From positions 1 to 64,000 of the forward strand of contig NZ_CANMIR010000010.1 of NCBI RefSeq assembly GCF_947498015.1: a stretch of 64,000 nucleotides of DNA, written 5' to 3'. A model generated the notes under the pieces. It did not search any database and had not been told where the DNA came from. It saw only the letters and a program-made list of their open reading frames with translations. Position 1 is the first letter of the stretch; the number at the start of each line of letters is the position of its first letter. The stretch comes from an uncultured Neptuniibacter sp. GTDB lineage: Bacteria > Pseudomonadota > Gammaproteobacteria > Pseudomonadales > Balneatricaceae. Of the stretch, positions 9,163 through 18,003 are shown in pieces. Made by a program: the position numbers and the translations under genes.

Positions 9163-10443
9163 ATGAACCTGAGTACTCCATTGAGAGCCTCCATCATTAC
9201 CGTTTCGGTCTTGAGCTCTGGCTATATGCACGCGGCCGCGCCAACAACCTCCGACATTCTGCAAAACTATGCAGATATTGCTCATGCAACTTACGCAGAC
9301 TCACTGATCACGGCTAAGGCACTTAACAGCGTAATTGATCAGTTTCTGGCACAACCTACTGCCGCAAATCTGACAAAGGCTCGTAATGCCTGGGTAGCCG
9401 CTCGTGCGCCATATCAACAATCGGAAGCATACCGATTCGGTAATGCTCTGGTGGATGCGTGGGAAGGAAAGGTCAACGCATGGCCACTGGATGAGGGCTT
9501 GATCGACTATGTAGCAGATTCATACGGCGCCGACTCTGATGAGAACCCTTTCTACACTGCCAACATCATTGCCAATAAAAAGCTGACCATCGGCGGTATT
9601 GCAGTTGATGCGACAAAGATCGATAAAAACCTGCTGGCAGAAACACTCCACGAAATCGATGAGGTCGAAGCGAACGTGGCCACCGGGTATCACGCGATCG
9701 AATTCCTCCTATGGGGCCAGGACCTGAATGGCACCGCCCCGGGAGCAGGTAACCGTCCAGCAACCGATTATGATCTGCATAACTGTACCGGGGGAAACTG
9801 TGACCGCCGCCGTGATTATCTGAAAGCTACCGCAGAGCTTCTGATAGATGACCTTCAGGATATGACAACCAGTTGGGCCGCAAAGGGTGCTGCACGACAG
9901 GATCTGCTTGCTAAAGGGCCAGAGGCTGGCCTGGCAACAATCCTTACGGGTATGGGCAGTCTGGCATACGGCGAACTGGCGGGCGAACGCACCAAGCTAG
10001 GTCTTATGCTGCACGATCCGGAAGAGGAACATGACTGCTTCTCAGACAATACCCACTACTCCCACTTCTACGATGCTCTGGGTATCAAGAATGTTTACCT
10101 AGGCGAATACACACGTGTCGATGGTTCAACAATCTCCGGACCAAGCCTCTCAGATCTGGTGAAAACCGAAGCTCCGGTTGTAGATCAACATCTACGAAAT
10201 AGATTGGATAACACCCAGCAGGCTGCCCAGGCAATGGTCGACGCCGCGCACAAGGGCAACACCTTTGATGTTCTTATCGGCGAGAACAATCTGGAAGGCA
10301 ATCAGCTTGTTCAGAGCTTTGTCGACTCACTGGTCGCAGAAGCGGAAGCGATTGAGCATACCATTGCCGTACTCAAGCTGGATAACATTGAGCTGGAAGG
10401 ATCTGAAAGCCTGGATAACCCATCTGCGGTACTTGCTGAGTAA
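9163..10443 (+). CDS. Imelysin (M75/IrpA-like) iron-regulated periplasmic protein
   Basis: This imelysin-family protein of about 426 residues has an N-terminal Sec signal (cleavage near MHAAAPT). The GYHAIEFLLWG segment is the conserved GxHxxE motif of the M75 family, which is thought to bind metal in IrpA and EfeO proteins. The family is linked to iron uptake; peptidase activity is doubtful. The start at 9163 is preferred over 9136 because AAGGA precedes it and a signal peptide follows directly. It is the first gene of a putative Fur-regulated cluster. A 10-bp hairpin separates it from the di-heme gene. Confidence 0.9.
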   Translation: MNLSTPLRASIITVSVLSSGYMHAAAPTTSDILQNYADIAHATYADSLITAKALNSVIDQFLAQPTAANLTKARNAWVAARAPYQQSEAYRFGNALVDAWEGKVNAWPLDEGLIDYVADSYGADSDENPFYTANIIANKKLTIGGIAVDATKIDKNLLAETLHEIDEVEANVATGYHAIEFLLWGQDLNGTAPGAGNRPATDYDLHNCTGGNCDRRRDYLKATAELLIDDLQDMTTSWAAKGAARQDLLAKGPEAGLATILTGMGSLAYGELAGERTKLGLMLHDPEEEHDCFSDNTHYSHFYDALGIKNVYLGEYTRVDGSTISGPSLSDLVKTEAPVVDQHLRNRLDNTQQAAQAMVDAAHKGNTFDVLIGENNLEGNQLVQSFVDSLVAEAEAIEHTIAVLKLDNIELEGSESLDNPSAVLAE

Positions 10444-10461
10444 CCCCTAATATCCTAGTGC

Positions 10462-10490
10462 ATAGCTCCGGCAACTAATCCCGGAGCTAT
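10462..10490 (+). other. Strong hairpin between imelysin and di-heme genes
   Basis: ATAGCTCCGG (10462-10471) and CCGGAGCTAT (10481-10490) form a perfect 10-bp stem with a 9-nt loop. No U-tract follows, so it may be an mRNA processing or stability element that sets different levels for the genes on either side, rather than a terminator. Confidence 0.55.
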
Positions 10491-10504
10491 ATCTGAACAA
10501 ACAG

Positions 10505-11971
10505 ATGAACAGACAAAGAAGCCCTCACATGCAGTTTCTCTCAACACTTTGCTTACTACTCATCAGCCAGAGTGTTCTTGCAGATAACAACGTCGACAGG
10601 TTAGAAGCTGGGGAGATAGCTCAGGGAGGCGCAACGACTCACTCCAAAGCCATCGATGTACATGCATTTACCCACCCTGCCAGCAATGTTCGATTCGAAC
10701 AACAGCTGGACTTCAAGATGGGTAACGGCATCTTTAAAAAACTCTGGGTTCCGGCACCCTCATCCACAACGGCAAGCGATGGTCTGGGGCCACTCTATAA
10801 CGCCCGCTCCTGTATGCAGTGCCACCAGCGTGACGGAAGAGGTCATACCCCCAACGGGAACAGACCTGATGATAATGCAGTGTCCATGTTTCTACGTTTA
10901 AGCATCCCTCCGCAAACAGCAGAACAGGAACAGGATCTTAAAACTGGGCGGATCGGCTCGGTGCCTGACCCTGTGTATGGGGGTCAGCTACAGGATTTTG
11001 CGATTACCGGTCTCAAAGCGGAGGGTCAGATGCATGTGACCTATACCGAGTTTGATGTTGAACTCAGTGGGGGAGAGACAGTTCAGCTACGTCGCCCTGA
11101 ATATAAGATTGACGCGCTCTCTTACGGCCCGACACATCCCGAGCTAATGCTATCACCCAGAATCGCTCCCGCCATGATCGGTTTGGGCCTGCTTGAAAAC
11201 ATTAAAGAGCAGGATCTACTGGCATTGAGCGATCCTGAAGATCGCAATAAAGATGGGATATCCGGCCGTCCAAATTGGGTGTGGGATCAGGAGCAGGAGC
11301 AACTGGTCCTCGGGCGCTTCGGTTGGAAAGCAGGGCACCCAACCCTTAACCAGCAGAATAACGCTGCCTTCAACGGCGATATCGGTATCTCTACACCTTA
11401 TGTTCCTGATCCTAACGGTGATTGCACTGCGAATCAGCCACGCTGTCTCAACATGCCGAACGGCAACTCCAACCACCTCGAAGGTCTGGAACTATCCAGC
11501 AAGATGAACGACCTGTTGCTTTTCTATACGCGTCACATCGCAGTACCTGCGCGTCGGAACGCCGGTACTCCTCACATTCTTGCCGGTAAAAAAGCCTTTT
11601 ATGATGCCGGCTGCCATCACTGCCATCAACCCAAATTCGTGACAGCGAAAACCCCAGAGCTCCCTTATCTCAGTCAGCAACTGATCTGGCCCTATACAGA
11701 TCTGCTTCTCCACGATATGGGGGAGGGGTTAGCAGACCACCGTCCCGAATTCCGCGCTACAGGTCGTGAATGGCGTACGCCTCCTTTATGGGGAATAGGG
11801 GTGACTAAAACGGTTTCAGGACAGACTCACTTCCTACATGACGGGCGTGCCCGAACGTTACTGGAAGCAATTCTCTGGCATGGAGGCGAAGCTGAAACAG
11901 CCAAACAAAAAGTGAAGCAGATGCCGGTGAGCGAGCGGGCAAATCTGATCAAATTCCTGGAGTCCCTGTAA
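10505..11971 (+). CDS. Di-heme thiol oxidoreductase-like protein (DUF1111)
   Basis: This 488-residue exported c-type cytochrome has two heme-attachment motifs, CMQCH at residues 103-107 (in GPLYNARSCMQCHQ) and CHHCH at 370-374. This arrangement is typical of the DUF1111 / di-heme oxidoreductase family, which is distantly related to MauG and CcpA peroxidases. The signal peptide lies in MQFLSTLCLLLISQSVLA, so an ATG at 10529 is an alternative start. Its stop overlaps the next start by one base (TAATG). The setting between two imelysins suggests a periplasmic redox step in iron handling (inference). Confidence 0.88.
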   Translation: MNRQRSPHMQFLSTLCLLLISQSVLADNNVDRLEAGEIAQGGATTHSKAIDVHAFTHPASNVRFEQQLDFKMGNGIFKKLWVPAPSSTTASDGLGPLYNARSCMQCHQRDGRGHTPNGNRPDDNAVSMFLRLSIPPQTAEQEQDLKTGRIGSVPDPVYGGQLQDFAITGLKAEGQMHVTYTEFDVELSGGETVQLRRPEYKIDALSYGPTHPELMLSPRIAPAMIGLGLLENIKEQDLLALSDPEDRNKDGISGRPNWVWDQEQEQLVLGRFGWKAGHPTLNQQNNAAFNGDIGISTPYVPDPNGDCTANQPRCLNMPNGNSNHLEGLELSSKMNDLLLFYTRHIAVPARRNAGTPHILAGKKAFYDAGCHHCHQPKFVTAKTPELPYLSQQLIWPYTDLLLHDMGEGLADHRPEFRATGREWRTPPLWGIGVTKTVSGQTHFLHDGRARTLLEAILWHGGEAETAKQKVKQMPVSERANLIKFLESL

Positions 11972-13056
11972 TGCCCCCATCAATCACCAAGCACTGGTTT
12001 CTTTTAGCCCTGGGATCTATGTTGATTGCCAATAACGCAGCGGCTGAGATTAGCCAGGATAGCTGGCGGCGAATGAACCAAAACATAGTTTCTCAACATA
12101 TTCTGCCAGGCTATGAAGAGCTTTTATCACAGGCCACCCGGCTCGAGTTGAGTACGACTCAACTGTGTAAAGCACCGACAACAGAAAACCTGGAGACCAG
12201 CAGACACGAGTTCCGCTCAACACTGGCGGCCTGGCAGGGGATTCAGCACATAACGTTTGGCCCCATTGAACTCCTGATGCGCAGCTACAGCATCCAGTTC
12301 TGGCCAGACAAGAAAAACCTGACCTCAAAACAGCTGAATAAACTCCTACAGGCTGAAGACCCGGACACGCTCACTGATACAGCCTTTCAGACAGCCAGCA
12401 TAGCGGTCAAAGGGTTGCCAGCTATGGAGCGTATCCTGTTTTCGGACAAGGCAATTGAGCTGATTCAACAATCGCCATTTCGCTGCCAGCTGCTTCACGC
12501 CATCAGCAATTACGTAAAAGATCAAAGCGAAGACACCTATAGAGAGTGGCAAGCGTTTCAAACTGAGTTTACCTACCTGGAATCTGAAGAGGGTCAGTAT
12601 GAGAGCGCACAGGAAGCTTCTATCGATCTTCTAAAGTCCCAGATTGAACCCTTAGAGATTATCCGCGACCTTAAGTTAATACGTCCGTTAGGGAAGCAAA
12701 AAGCTAAAACCCGCCGCCTCGAAAGCTGGCGCAGCCAGCACTCCCTCCAGAATATACAGATCAACCTCCAATCCCTTCATCACATGTACAGCGGCTTAGA
12801 AGGCGCGAACCTATACGGTCTGTTAAAAGAGCAGGGGGCCATCGATCTTGCCAATAAGATAGAGCAACAGTTTACCGAACTTGAACATCTCATAGAGGGG
12901 ATCCCGACACCGCTTGAGCAGCATATTCACGATGAAGTTGTTCGAAATAAGCTTCAAATGCTGGCTGAAGGTATCGAGCGTCTGGGCAAATACTTTGAGA
13001 CGAGCATGAAACATATTCAGATACAGTTGGGGTTCAATAGTCGCGATGGGGATTAA
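11971..13056 (+). CDS. Second imelysin-family protein
   Basis: This 361-residue exported protein has a signal peptide (cleavage near NNAAAE). It belongs to the imelysin-like family but is divergent from the first copy. The expected GxHxxE motif is replaced by GLPAMERILF, giving GxPxxE, so the histidine ligand is absent. It overlaps the di-heme gene by one base and the DUF1513 gene by 11 bp, so the three are probably translationally coupled. The likely place is the periplasm. It may be a partner or scaffold for the first imelysin (inference). Confidence 0.85.
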   Translation: MPPSITKHWFLLALGSMLIANNAAAEISQDSWRRMNQNIVSQHILPGYEELLSQATRLELSTTQLCKAPTTENLETSRHEFRSTLAAWQGIQHITFGPIELLMRSYSIQFWPDKKNLTSKQLNKLLQAEDPDTLTDTAFQTASIAVKGLPAMERILFSDKAIELIQQSPFRCQLLHAISNYVKDQSEDTYREWQAFQTEFTYLESEEGQYESAQEASIDLLKSQIEPLEIIRDLKLIRPLGKQKAKTRRLESWRSQHSLQNIQINLQSLHHMYSGLEGANLYGLLKEQGAIDLANKIEQQFTELEHLIEGIPTPLEQHIHDEVVRNKLQMLAEGIERLGKYFETSMKHIQIQLGFNSRDGD

Positions 13057-14149
13057 CAGACGTCAATTTGGAGCCTTACTGGCCACCAGCCTGTTCGCAC
13101 CACAACTATTTGCGACCCAAGGCAAACCTCTGATCGCTTCGGCCGCTCAGAATAGGGAGGGTGGCCATTGCCTTGTGATGCTAAACACAGTGGGACAAGA
13201 GATCTGGAGCCACCCCCTGCCAGCCCGGGCACATCATGTTGAAGCACATCCAGTTCAACCAGTTATCGCGGTTATAGGCCGAAGACCCGAAACATTTATT
13301 GATATTCTGGATTATCAGCAGCAACGCCTGATCAAACGGGTCTACGCAGAAGCAGGGCAGCACTTTTATGGCCATGCCGTTTTTAGCAGTGATGGTCGTT
13401 TCTTACTCTCGGCTGAGAATGATATTACCACTGGCAATGGGATGATTTCAGTCCGTGATGTCTATCACGATTATAAAATCATCGGTCAGTTCCACTCGGG
13501 CGGTATCGGCCCCCACGAGTTAAAGATGATGAGTGACCGCAAAACGCTGCTGGTGGCAAACGGTGGTATTCTCACCCATCCGGACCAGGGTAGGGCAAAG
13601 CTGAACCTTGATAGCATGCAGCCTTCGCTCGCATATATTGATCTGGCCTCTGGGAGAGTGATCGAACAGGTCTATATGCCTGAAGAGCTGCAGCAATTGA
13701 GTATCAGACATTTCGATATAAACCCTAAAGACAGGGTTGCAATAGGGCTTCAATATCAGGGAGATAAACGCGACGATGTACCACTAGTCGCATTCCATTC
13801 AAGGGGCGAGGCGCTAAGACTTGTCAGAGCCCCGGCCGCTGTCAATTCAGCCATGAAGCAGTATTGTGGCAGCGTACGCTTTGACAAAAGCGGTGAATTT
13901 GTTGCGATCTCATCACCCCGAGGTAACCTGATTACATTCTGGGCCCAAGGTAAATCTCAGTACATCGACAAAATAAGCAGTCGTGATGGGTGTGGCATTG
14001 CCCGAACCTATCAACCGGGCGAATTTCTTATCAGCACCGGAAGAGGTCACTGCTACCGCTATAACCTCCTAAGGCAAGAGAGGGAAAAGCTATCACTTAC
14101 TCTGAACACCCCTATCGCCTGGGATAACCATCTACTCAGTTTCTACTAA
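13046..14149 (+). CDS. DUF1513 domain-containing exported protein
   Basis: This 367-residue protein has an N-terminus (GINRRQFGALLATSLFAP) with a twin-arginine-like RRQF motif before a hydrophobic stretch, so Tat export is possible. The body looks like a WD/YVTN-type beta-propeller with motifs such as HFYGHAVFSSDGRFL and FDKSGEFVAISSPRG. DUF1513 proteins commonly accompany imelysin and DUF1111 genes; their biochemistry is not established. It overlaps the second imelysin by 11 bp and closes the tightly packed part of the operon. Confidence 0.85.
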   Translation: MGINRRQFGALLATSLFAPQLFATQGKPLIASAAQNREGGHCLVMLNTVGQEIWSHPLPARAHHVEAHPVQPVIAVIGRRPETFIDILDYQQQRLIKRVYAEAGQHFYGHAVFSSDGRFLLSAENDITTGNGMISVRDVYHDYKIIGQFHSGGIGPHELKMMSDRKTLLVANGGILTHPDQGRAKLNLDSMQPSLAYIDLASGRVIEQVYMPEELQQLSIRHFDINPKDRVAIGLQYQGDKRDDVPLVAFHSRGEALRLVRAPAAVNSAMKQYCGSVRFDKSGEFVAISSPRGNLITFWAQGKSQYIDKISSRDGCGIARTYQPGEFLISTGRGHCYRYNLLRQEREKLSLTLNTPIAWDNHLLSFY

Positions 14150-14233
14150 AAACATCTGCCGTGACCTCATCAGTCACAGAGCATATATCCAACCTCACCA
14201 CGTTATAACTTTAATTTTTGAAGGGTAAACACT

Positions 14234-15265
14234 ATGAAGAAAACAGTCCTGGCATCACTTATCTCTGCAGCCTTAGCCACTTCAGCACCTGCCGTTGCAG
14301 GGGTTTCAGAAGAACTCGCCGCGATGAAAGCACGAATTGCCCAACTGGAGTCTCAGTTAGCTGCACAGCAGGCAACACTCGCTAAGCAGGAAGTCACCGA
14401 TCAAACGGGAGGCTTCGCCGAAAATGTCTCCGTATCAGGCACCTTAGAACTACTCGCAACCCACGCTGAAGCAGCAGATAACAACTCTTCCAGTGATATT
14501 GCTGTAGATACATTTGAGCTGGCAGTTGAAGCAGAGATCAATGATAAGCTATCGATCGCTACACTCATTGAATACAACGGAGACGAGGGTGATATTGAGC
14601 TTTCTGAGGCCTTTGCTGTCATCGGTAACGACACAAGCCCGGCTATACTGACAGCTGGTCTGGCCCCTATCCCAGTCGCCGCTATCAACGATGCAGGTTG
14701 GACATCGCCTCTGACTGACGATTTCTTTGATATTACTGAAGGGATGGCAATGGTTAGTTTTGGTGGCGAGACCATCGCCGCCGATATTTACGCTTTCAAC
14801 AATGATGATGGCGATTCCATTAACTCACTGGGCCTGAACCTCTCTGTTACGGCAACAGAAGGTTTCACTTTAGGAGCAGGTTATGTCAGCGATCTCAGTG
14901 ATGCGGATATGGCTGATCTCGTTGATGGCAATGAAGCTGACGGAGCATGGCGTGTCAACGCGATGGCTGAACTTGGCCCTGCTGCATTTTCAGCAGAATA
15001 CCTGGAGCTGGATGGTACCAACACTGACCCAACGTTCCTGGCCCTGAATGCAGGCTATAAAGCAGAGCTTGCTACATTTTATCTGGGCTGGAGTGAGATC
15101 GATGATACGGATGCTGATGGCGCGGCTGATGCAGAACGAACCGTGCTCGGCCTTGAACGCGAGATCAGTGAGGGCACGTCAATTGCAGCTGAATTTGTGC
15201 GAGATGAGGATACAGAGGGATCAGAGACAGATACCGTCAATTTAGTGCTAATCTCGGAGTTTTAA
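14234..15265 (+). CDS. LbtU-family siderophore-porin-like outer-membrane protein
   Basis: This 343-residue protein has a Sec signal (APAVAG), a short coiled coil (about residues 26-52, EELAAMKARIAQLESQLAAQ) and an acidic, Gly-rich beta-barrel-like body with alternating patterns, ending in Phe as expected for BAM substrates. It resembles the LbtU family, known from Legionella legiobactin uptake. It follows the imelysin operon by 84 bp. No clear Fur box was seen directly upstream, so it may be read from the operon or from its own promoter. Confidence 0.78.
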   Translation: MKKTVLASLISAALATSAPAVAGVSEELAAMKARIAQLESQLAAQQATLAKQEVTDQTGGFAENVSVSGTLELLATHAEAADNNSSSDIAVDTFELAVEAEINDKLSIATLIEYNGDEGDIELSEAFAVIGNDTSPAILTAGLAPIPVAAINDAGWTSPLTDDFFDITEGMAMVSFGGETIAADIYAFNNDDGDSINSLGLNLSVTATEGFTLGAGYVSDLSDADMADLVDGNEADGAWRVNAMAELGPAAFSAEYLELDGTNTDPTFLALNAGYKAELATFYLGWSEIDDTDADGAADAERTVLGLEREISEGTSIAAEFVRDEDTEGSETDTVNLVLISEF

Positions 15266-15291
15266 GCGCTACATAAGGCTTGATAATTTAG

Positions 15292-15343
15292 TGTGACCAA
15301 CCGGTGGCGAATACCCCTTCAATCATCGCCACCGGTGGTCACA
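15292..15343 (+). other. Long hairpin after the porin gene
   Basis: The segments 15292-15310 and 15326-15343 pair along about 18 bp with one bulged A and a 15-nt loop. No T-tract follows on either strand. It may protect the 3' end of the porin mRNA or terminate without a U-tract. It is GC-rich in the middle (ACCGGTGGCGA). Confidence 0.5.
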
Positions 15344-15488
15344 ATACTGTTGAGAAGCAGAGTATTGACCTGATTCAGTCTGCTTCTATTTGCGCATCAT
15401 ATCCCCTCATCCCTGATAGGGGAATAGCTACTTTCTGCTGTCACCCCATTGGCTCAGATTAATCCCTGCCCGGTAGATGGTTCCTCTT

Positions 15489-17876
15489 CTATGACTTATC
15501 AGCGCCAGACTTTGCCTGAGACATTTCCCGTAACCGTTTCACCACCTGAGCATTGATACTCCGCTGGGTAAAGCTACCGTCTTCCTTACGCCATCCAGCT
15601 TTACGGCCCATCAGTATCTCCAGGCACTGATCCACATGGGCAACCGCATAAACGGAAAACATTCCCTGCCTGACCGCTTCAACAACTTCATCCTTAAGCA
15701 TCAAATTACGGACGTTTGCCTTAGGGATAATCACCCCCTGCTCCCCATTCAGTCCACGGGTTTTACAAAGATTGAAGAACCCCTCAATCTTCTCATTCAC
15801 CCCACCAATCGCCTGAACTTCGCCATATTGATTGATAGAACCGGTGGTCGCAAAATTTTGACTGATCGGAATGTGAGTCAATGCGGAAAGTAGGGTACAG
15901 ACTTCAGCCAGCGAAGCACTATCACCATCCACATAACCATACGACTGCTCCAGGGCGATACTGGCAGAGATAGCCAATTGGAAATCTTGCGCGTAATGAT
16001 GACCCAGAAATCCAGACAGAATTAACACCCCTTTGGAGTGTATAGGCTGCCCCAAGGTCACTTCACGCTCAATATCCACAATCCCACGGTTACCCGGGTG
16101 AACCGTAGCGGTAATACGGGCCGGTGTACCAAATGCGACATCGCCTACCTGCAAAACGGTTAGTCCGTTTGCTTTACCAACCGCTTCTCCCTGAGTGTCG
16201 ATCAACACGGTTTCATTGAGGATCCCCTCCTCAATTTTTTCAGACATTCGAGACGTTCTGCGCTCTTTAGCATTCAATGCCATCTCAACATGATCCGCAT
16301 TGATCAGCTCATCTTCCTCTTTTATACGCTTAAAATCAGCTTCACAGAGCAGGTCTACAAGCTCACCGATATGCGCAGAGAGAAGATCCTGATCCTGAGC
16401 CTGCCGGGAGCTATGCTCCACCAAACGGGCCACTGCACGTCGAGTCAGAGGGGCTAGATTTTCCTCCTCCGCCAATGTTTTCATCAAACGCGCATAATTA
16501 CGGATCATCTGAGGGGTACGCTTCACATCCTCATCAAAATCAACCACCACACGGAACATCTTTTCAAAATCATGATCCAGCTCCTGCAGCAGGTAATAGA
16601 TGTTTCGAGCCCCGATCACCACAATTTTTACGGACAATGGGACCGCCTGTGGCGTCAGTGTGATGGTACTGATACCCGTATACTCACTGGCCGGGCTTTC
16701 AATCCGAATCTCATGCGATTTCAACGCGCGTTTCAAGGCACCGTAGACAAAAGGCTGCTCTAACAGTTTCTCAGCCTCAAGGACGAGATAACCACCGTTT
16801 GCACGGTGCAGTGCTCCCGGTCGGATCAACTTATACGAGGTCGAAAGTGCTCCCATTTCAGAGGTATATTCAACCCTGCCAAAGAGGTTTTCATAACTAG
16901 GATGAGCCTCATAAATGACCGGAGCCCCTTTCACTTTCTCGTTATCAACCAACAGGTTAACGCCGTAGTTACTCTCCATATAACTGCGTCGCGTCGCGTC
17001 GGTAACAGGCTCTAAAACTTTCTCTTCACCAACGATCTCTCCGCAGTTCTTTACCAGAGAGGTTTCCATCTCCGTCAGATACTCAGCCGCAGCGGATATA
17101 TTGGCATACTTATCTTTAAGGGGCTGAAACAGCGGAGAAATCGATTCGCGTGCGGTGTCACGATCAAGGTTTTTCAGTTTTTCTGCAGCTTCCCTACGCC
17201 ATAGGGGGAGTTCTGTCAGAGCTTCATTCAACTTGTCTTCAAGATCCGAGATCGCTTTTGTGAAGCTGTCACGCACCTCTTCGGGTAGTTGCGAGAAAAG
17301 CGCTTCATCCATCGCCTGACCTTCTGCTACCGGCGTAAAACCGATGCTGCCAGCATCACGGTAGACAGCAATACTATGCTCTCGGGCTTCCCGCTCAACC
17401 CCTTCGATCGCCTGATCATAATATCGATTCAGATCTCGCTCGATCTTACTCTTTTTCCGTTGATAGGAGGGACTTTCAAAAGCGGCTGGCATCTCGGTCA
17501 GAGCCGTACCAATCAGATTTTTAATATCTCGCTTGAACTGTTGGGCTTTACCTGCCGGAAAGGGGATTGCGAGCGGGTTACGATTGTCTTTGAGGTTATT
17601 CAGATAAACCCAATCACCCGGTTTTTTCTCTTTTTTGGCAATCGCTTTGAGGTTTTCCATGGCAAATGAAAAACGCCCTGTATGTGGGTTACCCATAACA
17701 AACAGGTTGTAACCCGGACGGCGCATGCCAATACCAAAGTCCATCGCCTCAATGGCACGTTCTTGCCCAAAAAAACCAGAAAACGGCTTCAGAGTTGCCG
17801 TTGTTTTGAAAGGAAGTAGCTCTGGGTCACAACTACGATAAAGTTGCTCAGTAGAAAGTCGGGTTTCCGTTACCAT
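15489..17876 (-). CDS. Lon-like ATP-dependent protease (LonB/AsrA type)
   Basis: This 795-residue Lon-family AAA+ protease has an N-terminal AAA-like region with a degenerate P-loop (GNPHTGRFS) and a Walker-B-like ANGGYLVLEAEK. The C-terminal Lon proteolytic domain has DGDSASLAE with S653 and NEKIEGF with K696. Their 43-residue spacing equals that of the E. coli Lon Ser-Lys dyad. It lacks the substrate-binding LON domain. Homologues such as Pseudomonas AsrA and E. coli YcbZ act in stress-linked proteolysis. It is a single-gene unit; aroE lies just upstream in the same orientation. Confidence 0.9.
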   Translation of the reverse strand: MVTETRLSTEQLYRSCDPELLPFKTTATLKPFSGFFGQERAIEAMDFGIGMRRPGYNLFVMGNPHTGRFSFAMENLKAIAKKEKKPGDWVYLNNLKDNRNPLAIPFPAGKAQQFKRDIKNLIGTALTEMPAAFESPSYQRKKSKIERDLNRYYDQAIEGVEREAREHSIAVYRDAGSIGFTPVAEGQAMDEALFSQLPEEVRDSFTKAISDLEDKLNEALTELPLWRREAAEKLKNLDRDTARESISPLFQPLKDKYANISAAAEYLTEMETSLVKNCGEIVGEEKVLEPVTDATRRSYMESNYGVNLLVDNEKVKGAPVIYEAHPSYENLFGRVEYTSEMGALSTSYKLIRPGALHRANGGYLVLEAEKLLEQPFVYGALKRALKSHEIRIESPASEYTGISTITLTPQAVPLSVKIVVIGARNIYYLLQELDHDFEKMFRVVVDFDEDVKRTPQMIRNYARLMKTLAEEENLAPLTRRAVARLVEHSSRQAQDQDLLSAHIGELVDLLCEADFKRIKEEDELINADHVEMALNAKERRTSRMSEKIEEGILNETVLIDTQGEAVGKANGLTVLQVGDVAFGTPARITATVHPGNRGIVDIEREVTLGQPIHSKGVLILSGFLGHHYAQDFQLAISASIALEQSYGYVDGDSASLAEVCTLLSALTHIPISQNFATTGSINQYGEVQAIGGVNEKIEGFFNLCKTRGLNGEQGVIIPKANVRNLMLKDEVVEAVRQGMFSVYAVAHVDQCLEILMGRKAGWRKEDGSFTQRSINAQVVKRLREMSQAKSGADKS

Positions 17877-18003
17877 AAGGTACTCCCGCAGCGGTCTGAA
17901 GAAAGTTCACGTTGATACGTGTTTCTTGCAGTTATACGCCGCGAAAGCTCCTCATGCAAGCTTAGAAAAGATAAAGCTCAATGTGGTTACTGCTGTATTA
18001 AAA

